In this document: in pieces, positions 11,811-27,049 of the stretch
How the letters are laid out: every line of letters begins with the position of its first letter
Position numbering within the stretch: the first letter of the stretch is position 1
DNA from: Cristatella mucedo
Taxonomy: Eukaryota; Bryozoa; Phylactolaemata; Cristatellidae
Reading direction: 5' to 3'
Length of the DNA: 64,000 bases
Assembly: GCA_009760855.2 (NCBI GenBank)
Contig: WPIO01000003.1
Location: 3,222,001-3,286,000, forward strand
Position numbers and translations under genes: made by a program
Notes under the pieces: model-generated
The model's input: the letters and a program-made list of their open reading frames with translations, nothing else
Database searches by the model: none
Told to the model about the DNA's origin: nothing

Positions 11811-12599
11811 CCTAAAGCAACCCAATAAGTTAAATTTTCGAAGAGAGAACATAAAGATGAACAGGTTTTTAGCTTGAGAAATATTTTACATCATTCTTAT
11901 TCTCAAGAAATACAAACAGGAGTGCTCTATTTTTGACACATGTCATGCAGAAATTAAGATGTGTTTAGAAAGTGTTTGTGGGTGAAACAATTGTTAGGTC
12001 TAATTGCAGATTACCGAAGCTGCTGGTGGTGTGTAAATGTGCACTAATTTTTGAAACCACAAACAGCGCTTGGGCTACGAAGATATCTTATTATGCACTA
12101 GTTATATAAATAAAGATGAAGGCGAACATTGAATTATTGGCTGGTATTTTGAAGATGTAGCACTAGCATGAGCAGCTAGTGGGATTGCAGCAGAAGTAGG
12201 CAGCGATAAATGCTACTCTAATCTCTACATAGCAAGTAAATGCACATAATTTCGATAGTACAATTTGTAGTCACTGAGGTATACAGTTTTGGAGAACCAA
12301 AACTACCGTCGAACTACCAGTGCGACTCCAGGAACTGCTAGATCGCCTGTCTCGCAGGGTAGACCAGTTGGGCATCATTGTCACAACAATATGGCACTCG
12401 ATATAACCTCAAACTGAGCTGCAAAACTCGAGAGCCTTGAATAGCATCTAAGCAATTATATTCTAGCCGGTATTCTATACATAGGTTCGATAGTCTTGAC
12501 CACATCCACAAGTAATGGAGAACCCCTAGATGATCTAATTGGACACTGGATTATCTAAGGCAGTGCAACAGCTCAGTTTTGAAGCTTAGAGAACCTCAA
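11811..12599. other. unassigned sequence between head-to-head NLR-A copies
   Basis: No reading frame or repeat recognised. It separates the 5' truncation of the minus copy from the 5' side of the plus copy. Confidence 0.35.
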
Positions 12600-13756
12600 A
12601 GTACCTGACAAAACCGAATTAAGTATGTAAAAATGAGTTAACTGATGTAATAAGCGTCTCTAGCATCGCCATCAGTTTAGCTGTTTATTGTGACAAAAAG
12701 GGCTCCATTTGCGCAGAACATCTAGTAATAAGCGACCTTATTTCTGAAAATGGTATCGACCTGCTCGCCCCAACTGAAACTTGGCTGAAATCGATAAACT
12801 GTCCCACAATTAAAGACGCAACTCCATCTGGTTTTTCGTTCTTTCACACCCCTAGATCAATCAAAACGGGAGGTGGAGTTGCTATTGTCGTGCGCTCGAA
12901 ATTCAACTTCAAGCCATTCGCGGTACCCTCGAAGCAGTCTTTTGAATCAATTGTCTTGGTCTCACCCAAAAACAAGCTACCGATAGTGGCAGTAGTCTAC
13001 CGCCCACCAGGTACCAAGTCCTCCTTTATCTCAGATTTCTCCGATCTCATTTCGATTCTGTGTGCAAGAAATCGATCCTTCCTCGTAATGGGTGATTTCA
13101 ACGTTCACTTTGATAACTTATCTGACGCTTTCAGCACCGAATTTCGTATATTGACTGACTCATTGTCTCTTGTGGCTCACGTGCATGGCCCTACCCACAT
13201 CAAGGGTCACACACTCGACCAGATTTTCTCATATAACTGCACTTTGTCATCACCAATTATTACCAAATCATGCTTATCTGACCACATGCAGATCTCATTC
13301 AATCTACAGTGTGTGCCCACATCCTCCTCTACAATAATCTGTGAATCGCGAAACCTCAAGACCCTTGACATCGATGCTGTCCATGCGAGAATATCTGCTT
13401 CACCTCTGCTGCTCAATCCTCCTTTCGATCTGTCATCATTGGTAGATAGCTTCAACACGACACTAGCTGACACGCTAGACGAGTTTGCCCCTCTGAAAAA
13501 GCGCACTATGCGCCCCCGCCCAGACGGTCTTTGATGTGCTTATGCGTGCTGACACTGTGCATGCTGCCACTAACCACATTTGCATGCTGACCCTGTGCAT
13601 GTCACCCCTGACCATATTATTCATTTCGTTTGTTTTTCAAGCATGATTTTACTTACCATTCAATTGCATTTCACTTTGCAGCAAATGTAAAGCGCCCAGA
13701 GAGAGATTAAGTTCTCTGAGGGCGCTTTATCAAGTGAATTATTATTATTATTATTG
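12600..13756 (+). mobile_element. NLR-A copy: APE endonuclease joined to 3' UTR, RT deleted
   Basis: From about 12600 the translation enters an APE-type endonuclease. Visible in order: APTETWL (E of the active site, about 12768), GGGVAIVV, VAVVYRPPGT (about 12990), FLVMGDFNVHF (about 13082-13113), HTLDQIF (about 13209), CLSDHMQISF (about 13271). These are the APE catalytic landmarks. The open frame 12890-13534 covers most of it; one or more changes lie upstream of 12890. At about 13530, just after the RPRPDG segment that normally precedes the RT, the sequence jumps to the 3' UTR (TGTGCTTATGCGTGCTGACA), the hairpin (about 13689-13730) and an (ATT)n tail to 13756. The whole RT and C-terminal domain are missing: an internal deletion derivative. 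UTR sequence is nearly identical to the copies at 46.8 and 55.3 kb, so this insertion is rather young. Confidence 0.85.
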
Positions 13757-15014
13757 TGTAAGCTCATAGGGCACATTTGCTTTATTGGTAATGTAGCACA
13801 TGCAACAATGCAGTGTGATTATTTGTGTCTATGTCTAACCCCCAAAAGACTTCGAGGAATATAAGGGCGATACGGGCAAGCTCTATGCAGCCAACACAAT
13901 TTTTGGCTTTTATCAGTGTTCCCTACCTCAGTAATCAGACTGCATTTTAGGTGTAAAAAAAAGAAAATTGCACACCTAGCTCAGCCAAAACGGCGATCAA
14001 GGAAGTCTCTGCCCTGGAATTCTTATCACGCCGCGGTTCAGAAAGATGCCACACTCTGAAGTTTAAGAAACAACGCAGATACACCTATGAACTTTCCTAG
14101 GTCAGGGGAGCAGTTGAGAAAGTGAATAAAAATGGTGGTGCAACTCAAGAAAACCAAAAAAGATGTACCGCAGTTAATTGCAGAAGAGAATATATAGAAT
14201 ACAACTTATCATTTTTTAAGTTGGTTTGTATGTGTACGACTTACAAAGTGAGGCCAAAAGTCATATAACACGAGAACAGAATATCTAATTTTTTATCCGC
14301 ATTATGTCGAATGCACGTGTAGTCTTAAACCTGTACCACAGTTCAGCCAGCTAAAAAGAGCCAAGTTCTAACAGACTTTGTAATGTTTTAGTCAGAATTT
14401 CATTGGGTATTCTTTGATCAATCAAGATGAATAGAAATAAAATCATTGACAAATTTAGCTGTATATGGAATTTTTATTTAAAAAAGTAGTGGCTATTCAT
14501 GAACCGCTGCATAGGCTTAAGAGATAAGTTAAAAGTATTTTTGACTGGACGAAACCAAAGAGGTAGCCAGATTTACGGTAAGAAAAAAAGTAACAACAGT
14601 CAATAATATTGCACAAGGGTCATATGTGGCGAGTCACGATACGAGAATTTTGCAAATAAAAACTATGAGCTTCAAAATTCCTCAAAAATGAGGTCTTAAT
14701 TCCCAGACGACATTGGTGGTCACTCTAGCTTGCTAATTTTTACGAAAAGATTTCTCCTCGTCTAGCCATAGGCTATGAGTGTTCTATGATTTGTAACGCT
14801 GTTTTCTCGCCTCCTATCTTAAGAAAACGGACCGACATCTAAGATGAAACTATTGAATGCAATCACAAAGGGTGAGGTAGCTTCAGCTTACTGGGACGGA
14901 TCGGAGGACAAGTAAAGCCACCCATTTTCAGCAAAGAAAAGACAAGCGGTGCCTCCAACAACTACCATTTCAAAAACAATATTAGTTGCAACTGCAAATT
15001 CATATAGAACCCTC
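13757..15014. other. unassigned sequence
   Basis: AT-rich, no supported gene or repeat. Confidence 0.4.
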
Positions 15015-17650
15015 GATGAACTAGATCTCTGTTAAGAAACTGTACCGAAGCTTCAAAGGAAACATCATTAAACAGTTAGAGATGGCGTGACATTGTACGT
15101 TTGTAGGTGATTTTAGTGGTAACATGCATAGTGTCCTCAATATAGTCACTGAAAAGACATAATAAGGAACCACCGAGTGGTATGAGAAAAAAATAGGCCT
15201 ATTTAGCTGATTTGTAAGTGCCATCAAGTTAGGGATGCCGTGCCTCAGTCGGGAATGAGTTCCCGGCTTTGAGAGCGAGCGAACTGAAAGCCCGTCTCGA
15301 AAAAATTTGGGCTGGTTCCATGCTCAGCTATTTGATCTGTGCCTAAAATCTGGTTTCACCATGCCTAAGCTTAACTTGACGTAATTCCAATCAGAATGCT
15401 AGAGCCAGAGAGAGGACACACCTAAAAGTCAGGTGACACGCTTTTGAAGTTATTACGCTGCTTTATTAGAAGGAAATGCATGTGAAAAAGAAGTACTTAA
15501 TGTGGCAACTGCAACTCCCACATAGGGCATGCTTAGCCGCCAAGTTTTGCACAGAATGTAAGTGCCTAGTCGCACCTTCAGCTTGAATGAAAATTCTGGC
15601 AGTAACAGAAGCCTGGACGGAATGCATGAAATACATAACCACATTGACGTCAAAATCTCCGTATGAACAAGCAAAATATTAAAAAATGTAATGTGGCTAT
15701 ACTCAGGCAGACTTGACAAGCATGTAATGTGGTCATTTAGTGAAATTTGAGCCACGATGGCACAGTAGGTAAGGTGGTTGCTTTTAACGACCTCGAGACC
15801 AAGTTCGTGAGATAGACATAAAAAAGAGGCTTTAAAATCAGCTAATTATCAGGTAACATTAATCAATTAAAATCTTGTATTATTTATGTATTTAAAGGTC
15901 GCTCAGGAAAAAACCTGATTTTCGCCCAGATTCATTAGGAGATATGCAGGCAGAACTGATTTAGAGTGTCCAGTTATCTATTCTTTGAGTCACACTTGAT
16001 TGTCCTATGACTACTAGGTGTCTTGTTGTATTTAATTTGAGCATGTTTGCTACCATGGTTGTACAGATGTCAGCAATACATGCAGCGAGGGAGTTCGTAT
16101 TGTTCGATATGCTAAAGTGGTGATAGAGATCGAAGCAATGGTATCCTGCAGTGTCTAATGCATAGCAAAGAACACCTACATTTTACTTGGAATACACATG
16201 GGCAAGAGGAAGACTATCAACTCGGAATCAAAGGATATAAAGCACAGAGCCCTGATTTACCCCTTACTTTGGTGGTTGCTCGGAAAACCTCTGTCCACGT
16301 GCATCGTTACTCTAGAGCCTTCCACTGAGATACGATCTGAACCATTACTGTTTATGATGTGCATCGTGCATGCTGTGCATGCTGTGCAACTAGAGGAGCT
16401 AGAGAAGGACTTTTTGATTACTAGCAGCCCTGTTTTCTGCCGAAAGATCAAGCGAAATGAGTAGAGAGACGTTACCTAGGTCTGCACTCCTGAGAAGGCA
16501 ATTATACACGCCAACATCTATGGAACTCTGCAGCGATTAGCTCATAAGAAAGACTAGAGCTTACTTTGCGTCAGAGGCTCAAAGTTGCAACGTAGAACTT
16601 CAGCTGGTCTGCATAGACTCTTTCCAGTTAAACACCTCGTTTGATAGAAAACGGTAGATGGTAGACATAACATGCTCAATTTCGCTTGGTCTACTGTGGC
16701 TTTGTAATCAGTGGCATCGCAGCTGACTAGGCTTTCTGAAAGGCTCTATATCACCATCCAAGGCCAAGGACACATTTATCATGGCGTTAAAATTGGTGGC
16801 AGCCGATATATGCACCCTAGAAGCAGGACAGCAGGAATGTATTCTAGAGGACAAGTTGTCTTCTTTCACTGGAATATGATATTCAGTATGAGGTTCTGAC
16901 GGCTTCCATGAATGCCGACTTTGAGGTGCATCACGGAAGTGAGTGGGGAATTCCTGTTGGGTTCCGATTTAGGGACTGGAATCCAGAGAAGCAGCTTCAA
17001 ACTAAGAGATAGATTCTTTGTTCTTGTCAAACTTTATGACAAAGAAGTAAAGGAAGCAGTAAGATAGATTACCACAAGGATAAATAGATAAAATGGTAAA
17101 CTTGAAGTGATTAAGGGTACAGTTAGTGGGTAGATAGCAGCATTTGGAATTTTGCAACTTTTTTTATAGAAGCTAGACGTGGCATTTGCTAAAAATCGAA
17201 TGGTTAGATCTTCAGTAATCTCCGTACGCCTAGAAATGGACAGTAAATCTTACTCTTTGTGTAGTTTCTTAAAATCGAGTTTCTTAAACCGAGCTTTAAA
17301 AGTGTGTAAGAGAAATTATCGGCGGTCTGAGCCAGAGCGAATACAGCAGTGCGATTTCTTAGAGTACATCAGCAAGTGTCTTGCTGCAGCACAAATAATG
17401 ACATGTCGGAATGGGAATTTAGCAGCACCTATGAAAACGATATTTTCCACTGAAAGCATCAATGTCAAGGCTCTTGAGATTTTGAGATTTACTGACGACT
17501 TTAAATGCGGATGATGGCCCAAACTGAAGACTAAATGAGATAATCATATATTCAAGTGAGCGAAGTTTGGTAATACCAGGGGATCATAAAGTAGACTTGT
17601 CGTACAAAAATGATCAAGCGTGAGACTCTAGTTGCGACTGCGGTCATGCA
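15015..17650 (-). mobile_element. NLR-A retrotransposon, old copy interrupted by a SINE
   Basis: Minus strand. The 3' UTR relic starts at about 15015 and the C-terminal domain relic at about 15200-15450. After the SINE at 15749-15850 the RT sequence resumes at about 15945 ('gatatgcaggcagaactgattt' matches 'aaatgccggcagagccagtttt' of the copy at 10.2 kb). RT relics run to about 17300 and the endonuclease-RT linker and end of endonuclease to about 17650 (NLKISRALTLML at about 17490-17450). Many frameshifts. Older than the copy at 9395-11810, judging by eye from divergence and from hosting another insertion. Confidence 0.65.
15749..15850 (+). mobile_element. tRNA-derived SINE, nested in NLR-A
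   Basis: Starts gagccacgatggcacagtag, followed by an A-box (taggtaaggtgg), the arm 'acgacctcgagaccaag', a ruined B-box (gttcgtgagatag) and the end 'aaaaagaggctttaaaatcagc'. Shorter than the copies at 24.9 and 37.7 kb because the middle of the body is missing. Confidence 0.65.
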
Positions 17651-18779
17651 AAAATAATAGTTTATCAGTTAATTGATGCACGAAACACGATACCTTCAGG
17701 AATCAATTAGGTTGCCAAAATACAGTGTAGTACATGCATAACGAGCGAAAATCAATATCGTGTACTCAGTGCTTAAATGAGATTAAATAATATTGAAATA
17801 AAGAAGTTATTACCCAGATGGTGACAGAAAACTTCCACCAATGGGACTCAATTAGAAGAGTAGAAAAATGCTTACAGGAGACTGAAGATGGTTTAAAAGT
17901 GGGAGATGAACTGCAACAATGGCGATTTTACCAACAGTTTTCGATCGATAAAGGTTAATGGAAGAATAAGCAGCCTTTCAGAGTAACTTCGGTTGTGGTC
18001 ACAGGTTTAGCCTATTTCAGCCAGGTCTCGGCCCAGCAAAGAGGTTCAGAATGCCGTGCCATGTATCGTTAGAGGTTGCTCGCATATTGAGCTAAACTCT
18101 AGAGGCAAGCATTTAGTTAAACCACCAATGTTAAAGCAGCCCAGAAGACCACTAAGTTTCAGCGATTCACGACACCAATGATGGCAGATCGCCCTTGGTG
18201 TTTCAAGGCGATGCAAAAAACTCTAAGCACGCCGTCTTACTGTCATTACTCGTGCTTTAACTCGGCTTTACAATAGACATGCCTATTTCATTAATCCTTG
18301 CATAGTTGAGTTGCTCATTTCATGAATTATGGAAGCAATATGCGAAATCAGGAACGCATTCAAACGAAGATCCGAACGAGAACGGCGTGCGAGATATGAC
18401 CTGACTGGGAGGTAATTAACAGTCGAATAAGTTACTGCCTTGGCCTGCTTTGGTGTGGAAATGCGGGCAGGTAGTGTGTCCATGATGTTGAAACTCGACA
18501 ACGAAAAAAGCAATTCAAGTACTTCGCTAGAAGTCTGCAAAGAAAAGTTGGTTGCCTGGCTTGGTAAGAAAAATGCGCCGGAATAGTTTCTGGTGTACGG
18601 TATCATGGCAACAGGCTAAGCTACTACAAGGGCCATGTTTGCATAGTGAGTATAAAGAAACTGTCGGTCATTAATTTATCGCTAGTATCTTGAACACCTA
18701 CCATACACAATTATATTTAATTAATACGCCGAAGTTCCCAAGCTCATGGGTAAAAATAAAAGCAAATCTCTACTTATTG
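17651..18779. other. unassigned sequence
   Basis: A 107-codon frame on the minus strand (18283-18606) has no recognised domain. No repeat recognised. Confidence 0.35.
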
Positions 18780-19200
18780 GAGGACTTGCACACTACGTAT
18801 CACAAATTTTAGGGTGTATGTCACTGAACCAGCATGATCCTCCACATGCCATCAGGTCCCGTGTGGAAAATGAATTAGCTGTTTCGTTTCTCTACAAAGT
18901 GCCTTGGCGACAGATTTTTTTGCTCTGCAGACCATATAAAATTGACCTAAATTCCACAATTTCCATGTAACGACATCAAAGTCCAAACTGCCGACTTTAG
19001 CAAATCCTTTCCAGCAGTCCCGGGCTGCTACTTCCATACAATTAACTCCTTCAACTACTGCTACTATGACTGAGCTATGCTTCTCACTTTCTCTTTGTTT
19101 CGTGAGATGAAATCGGTTTGCTACCGAATGCATACTGAAAGCAGCTTATGCTTTGATTTGGTCCCACACTATCCTGCAAAACATCGGAGTAATCAGCATA
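18780..19200 (+). mobile_element. NLR-B retrotransposon C-terminal relic
   Basis: The stretch 'gccatcaggtcccgtgtgga' with 'aatgaattagctgt', then 'ggctgctacttccat' and 'ggtttgctaccgaatgcata' follow the same order as the NLR-B copy at 49140-49480, whose frame is open. Here the frame is broken repeatedly. Family: CR1/L2-type, distinct from NLR-A in its 3' end. Confidence 0.7.
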
Positions 19201-22200
19201 ATAGTTTGTAGATACAGATGGAGATCCATTATGGCATATATGTTGATATAGCATTATTGAAGTAAGATTTTTTCATTTTAATAACACGAATATATCATAC
19301 AGAGGATTTGGGCTTATTCTAAACTTCCGTGTCAAAGCCAATCCACTTCATCTGATTTTTAAATAGGTCATAAGATAACATTAATGCTGCACTGGTGAAA
19401 ATTCTGGAAATATTTGAGATATTGTAACTAATAAGAAAATAATATCTTGAGAGCCTGTTCGATCAAATGCCAATTTAACAGTATAAATTGAATCTTGATG
19501 AGAAAGATACAATCTCAGGAATGTAACGGAAATGTTTCCCTCAATTGCTAACCGTACACCAATTTGGCCCAAAATTTTGCAGTACAGACTGTCGCATTGC
19601 CAGAATGGAGTAACGTATTTATTTTGCAACACTTTTTATACGAGCAGCTCTCTGCCCGTGGATTTGCGTCGTTTAGTCACAGTAGCTGCGTCACGAAAGC
19701 TATGCCATCTTGGTGCCTCAGGGAAGTAAGCCATATTATCACGCGACACATTTTTTCCCTTTTGCTTAGTGATGGACTTACTCGCTTTAATTAGAAGAGG
19801 TACCTCTTATGTGCTGTTCTAAGTTAGCGATGTAAGTTACTTATAGAATTCCAGCAATATTCTACAGAGGACCACTTACTAAGTCGGTCAGCCATTCAAT
19901 ATCGGTAGCAGATGCATTGTTCCTTTGGTCTCACTTCAGTCCTCTGAAACTTGACACCAGAAGTAAGGTCCAATAGGTTTGCCGGCACGCTGTCGTTTCT
20001 ATCTTGCAAATTTAGATTTATGTCGCTTTTTAAACCTTAGCTTTTGTTACTGACATTGGCACGCACTACTCACGTTTTAGGTGGCTGTTTTCTCATGACC
20101 AGCTCGTCAGAACTTTCATTAACTTCGCAATCATTAGCGACTGGAATACTACTCAACGTACCCAGTCCACACGTATGACAGTATATGCAATGCTCAAAGC
20201 CAATTCCATGACTGCTGATTGAATAGATTATATAATTTTCTACCTTCGCGTTTAGTTTATGGGTGTCAATTTTTCACGGTATTGATCGCGAAAGATTTCA
20301 TTAGAGTATCTGTTTTTTTAATAATTCCGTCAAACCGATATGCCTTTGCACAAAAATAATCACTGAAGAACATTCTCGTGAAAGCCAATAATTAAAGTGA
20401 CTCTACTTAGTAAACAAACTTTCCCGGTCAATTACTGAGCCAGGCAATTCATTTATTTTGTACCTCATGGTCCGAAAAAACTACTTCAAAGACTGAAACT
20501 ATAATATAAACTTATTAAGCATTTGGACAATTTTTGAATTTCTAGATTCAGGATCTCTTGCATACTTATTGTGACAACGTCGCAGGGAAAATAAATGTGC
20601 AGCTCACGTTAAAAACATCCAAGATATAGTCGCTAAATCAAGCGAAAGCGGTAGACAACAGCAACTACAGCACGCTGGCGCGAGAACCCTATGTTCATGT
20701 GGTTCGAAGACGAAAAGTTCTTGGATATACTATGCATACAGAAGCTATGAACGTTTCAAGTTCTATCTGGCAAAGCTGTCTGATTTTTCATCAACTGAAA
20801 GTAAGATTTTTAGGTGAGCTGATGACTTGGGGTGATGCATACTCTAATTTTTATTTTCACTATTTGGCCAAAACATTTGAAAACGATTCAGAGATGAGAA
20901 TTAAATTTATTAAAACTTAAAACTGTGAATATTTAAAAATGCCAAGTATGTCAATTGTCAATTTTTTTAAGATGTATAACTTAAAAAATAAATATCCCAC
21001 ATGTGTGGGGCTTTTAGAGACTTTGTGTGGCAGCTGTATGTTAAGCGTTTAGAAGGTAAGTGCTTTGTGCGACAGGATGTTGTACTGAAATTCCTTACCA
21101 GCCAAAGAAGCCTGGAAAATTGCTGCTTATAGTTGAAATTGATTTAATACCCTTTCCATCTAGCATTGCAAAAGGCATCGGTGACTGGGTCCTAACTGAC
21201 CAAGATCAGGAGTAGTCAGGTGCATAGATAAAAGCAACGGTTGCGTTTAAATATTACTGGCCTAAAGGTCACTTAAAACTAGAATTTGATGATCTAACGC
21301 TGAAACGACGACCCCAGTTAACTAATCGTATATATTTCTATGCACAAGCAATGGCATTAGCATTTGCTGATCACGATTGCCGTGCTCTGTAAGAATTTTT
21401 CAATGATGAATCAGCTCCGATTGGCCTATCGCATGCTTAAGTATCAAACCGTTAGAGTATGTTTACAACCTTGCATCGCAAACAACGCAAGGATACGGTG
21501 ATTACGGAACGAGTGACTTAACAGGAAAATATCCAACCTATCATTCCACCAGACCAAAAGCAGCTATGAGAGCAGCATCACTCACGCCGAGTAAGCTTGA
21601 CAAGTAAATATTCATGACAGATTTCGCACGTTGTTGCAAGAAATGTATGATTTTAATGGTAGATTTAGTATTTTTACTCACCCTGCGGTTTCGCTGTTAA
21701 CCATCTATGCTTAGCTCTTGCAGATTTCACGACTCATTTGGAACTTCTTTTTGAAATTCAGATGAAAACACCGGCTAGTTGCATTTGAGAAAAAGGAGCC
21801 ATTATTTTCTACATGTCGTATTGATAAATTTCGAGGGTTTATGTTTCCCATACATACTTTGTAGGTCTATCAGGTAGCATATTAGGCGACATAATTGTCT
21901 TTGCAGCATTTGTGGAACGAGTTTTAATTCTTTTACTCGCAACCTTTTACTTAAAATAACATGTCCTGCTTATTATTTACTAGATAATTTGACATCACGA
22001 ATAAAAGTTGCAGAAATGCCGTCACCACTCTAGTGTGAGAAACTGCTTCTATGCTTTGCTACAGCCTAGGCTATCAGAAGAGGCGACGGCGGCCACCAGA
22101 CGCTGATGCAACTGGCCTACCCAACTGCTGTTAGACGTCCACTGCGGATCAAAAACCCTTTCCTTCAGTAACTGCGTCATGGAAAATGCGCAAGTTTTAC

Positions 22201-22242
22201 ATTTGCTAATATCAGGCACGAATAAACAAAATATTTAAATTA
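19201..22242. other. unassigned sequence
   Basis: About 3 kb with no supported gene. Overlapping frames at 19532-19794 and one at 20699-20920 show no domain and no convincing splice sites. Confidence 0.35.
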
Positions 22243-22273
22243 CAGCTATAAATAATATATATATATATATATC

Positions 22274-22320
<47 letters not shown>
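22243..22320. repeat. (TA)n microsatellite
   Basis: Nearly pure TA with a few C interruptions; directly abuts the polypyrimidine tract. Confidence 0.95.
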
Positions 22321-22330
22321 GTATAATACG

Positions 22331-22883
<553 letters not shown>

Positions 22884-22936
22884 CCATGTGAAAATTTTCT
22901 ATTACATAAAAATATAATTTGCACGCATATTTCGTA

Positions 22937-22946
22937 TATTTATATA

Positions 22947-22992
<46 letters not shown>
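22937..22992. repeat. (AT)n(GT)n microsatellite
   Basis: A compound dinucleotide run, AT then GT. Confidence 0.95.
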
Positions 22993-23393
22993 CCAGCTAA
23001 TTTAACTTACTTAATTATAATATTTGCATACGTTTTTTTCTAACATAAAAGGTATCAAATGTGCAATATACAGCTGACGAATTAGGCTGAGATTGATTGC
23101 CTCTCCAGCAGAATTTATTTTTCCATTCAGCTCACAGCAAAATGACCAGCTGCACTTTTCACCTGTCTTGAGTATTTTGCGACTTATTTTAATGGCTTTA
23201 TAATTTTGTGACAAAGACAATTTCTTGAGTTAAGTCTGGCAAGCCAGCACTCTAGAGCACCTTGCCAGACACGGTGCCATGACCCAGGCACTTGTCTGCC
23301 CCAGAGATAAGGTAAGGATGCTGCCAGCCTAGTGCCCTACACAGCCAGATTGCCGGCAGCCTACCTATGGGTTCAACCGGCGGGTCAAATCTT

Positions 23394-23396
<3 letters not shown>
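22993..23396. other. unassigned, with a short hairpin
   Basis: A perfect 10-bp inverted repeat, GTCTGGCAAG at 23234-23243 and CTTGCCAGAC at 23261-23270, starts a GC-richer stretch that ends at the (AG)n run. It might be one end of an unrecognised repeat. Confidence 0.4.

Positions 23397-23485
<89 letters not shown>
23397..23485. repeat. (AG)n microsatellite
   Basis: A pure AG run of about 89 bases. Confidence 0.97.
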
Positions 23486-23490
<5 letters not shown>

Positions 23491-24861
23491 CCCAATTCAC
23501 TGCTACAATTAAAGCAAATTTATCTAAATTTTTATTCAAGAATGTCCGTCTAACACCTCGTCCACTAAAATTTGCATATTGCAATCCTACTAATCGGTGA
23601 TGAATTTTCTCATCATTTCAAGTTTTTCATGCACTGAATGGAAGCGTTGTGGTTGAAAAAACGTCCTGGGTCACGCTTTGTCACTCTCAAAGGCTTTTCA
23701 AAGCAAAAACCGTGTCTTCTAGTAGGTGATTAGTGTCGAGCACGTAGAAACCTTTAGATACTTACAGTTTATTGAGGAGAAGCTATGCTAACCAGTGTGT
23801 TCAGAGACTTAATTCGCACAGTCAAAAAAGGAAGAGACTGTCATCTTTTATGAAAAATGCAACCCCTATTATTGCTGTCGTCATTTCAACGTTGCGTCAC
23901 AACGGTCAATTCCAGAGCAGTAATGAAGGATGTGGTAGAGGTGTAATTTCTAAAAAAAATCACACATCGATAGCATCCCACTGCATATAATGAAATCGCA
24001 CATGATTAAAATTTAACAGCTTACATCAGCCGGTGCCATTATTTTGAGAGACCTTTATAAACAAATCTCGTGCAATACGTGAGTCACAAAGCTTCATTTT
24101 AGGGCGTATAGCGAACTTTGAAAAAAAGCGAAAGAGTAAACTCTTCGAGCAAGTGCAAAGAGTTTCAACCTGAATTTTCTTTTTAATTTTTAAAATTTGC
24201 TTGCAATTTTTCTGAGTGTTAAGTTCTCTTTACTAAAGTAGATACTTTTTTAGAGGCTTCTATTAGGTATGCTGACCCAGGAATTCGTAAGGCCATTGTA
24301 TATTTGAGCAATAACCTTTCGACTCACTGGGTCTGAGCATCAATAATCCTAATTTTCTGGATCTGGATGATTTGTTTTTCAATCAATATTCATTTACCTC
24401 AATTTACAGATACGGAGCTACAAACAGGATATAAATTCCATAAATGCGTTTGAAATTGTAAAACTGAATACAAGCAGGCAACTATAAAAGCAATATAAAC
24501 ACAAATGGCCATCTGCTAGGCAGAAAACAAGTTCGTTGCTGGTGATGCTTTGGTTAAAATGAAAACTATTTCAGCACTAGATCATATCGTTCCTCGTACT
24601 GCTTGCATTAACGTAGCCAATATTGTCGGATTTTGAGCCCTCAGTGAGCCGACGGGCTTCCACGTGAAAAAACCTGAGAGAGTTTAGAATAACAAAATAC
24701 TATAATAATAAATATAATAAATATATAAATATATAACAAAATATATATATATAATATATAATAAATAAAACAAAATACTGAGGTAAGCAATGAGCCATTC
24801 TACGTGACCCTTCTTTCTATCTTAGAAAACGTAACGTACGACCAACTTGATCCCGCTTTTG
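23486..24861. other. unassigned sequence with a TA-rich patch
   Basis: No gene recognised. A TA-rich low-complexity patch lies at about 24700-24775. Confidence 0.4.
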
Positions 24862-25035
24862 GTAGTGAGTCGTAATAGCACACTAGGTAAGGTGGCTGCA
24901 TTTCACAATCTTGGTCTTGAGGTCGTGGGTTCGAATCCTGCAGTGGGCGATCCCTTATCAACGCTGCAAGCAGTGGCGATAGACATAACGGCTATTCTTT
25001 TGCTATACAGAAGAGGTTTTTAAATATGCTAGTAT
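24862..25035 (+). mobile_element. tRNA-derived SINE, best-preserved copy
   Basis: A-box-like 'actaggtaaggtggc', arm 'cttggtcttgaggtcg', and a perfect B-box ggttcgaatcc at about 24928-24938 give the split RNA polymerase III promoter typical of tRNAs. There is no matching acceptor stem, and a tRNA-unrelated body follows (gcgatcccttatcaacgctgcaa-like), ending near 'cagaagaggtttttaaat'. Hence a SINE rather than a tRNA gene. Confidence 0.8.
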
Positions 25036-26889
<1,854 letters not shown>

Positions 26890-26956
26890 ATCGGTACAAT
26901 CTCTCAGTAGTGACTGATGTTAAGTACACGTATCTAGATATATGATTTTCACAAAG

Positions 26957-26972
26957 ACACACACATATGTAT

Positions 26973-27012
<40 letters not shown>
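26957..27012. repeat. (AC)n/(AT)n microsatellite
   Basis: A short AC run grading into AT, just beside the R2-like relic. Confidence 0.9.
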
Positions 27013-27015
<3 letters not shown>

Positions 27016-27049
27016 TTATTGAGTTTTTCCATCTAGTATATATACATTG

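Noticed and set aside
13207-13506. 99-codon minus-strand frame
   Set aside because: Antisense shadow of the NLR-A endonuclease.
17179-17514. 111-codon plus-strand frame
   Set aside because: Antisense of the old NLR-A copy; its minus-strand counterpart carries the family segments.
24862-25035. tRNA gene with perfect B-box
   Set aside because: No matching acceptor stem or normal anticodon arm, and the same sequence recurs with a shared unrelated body, so it is a SINE.
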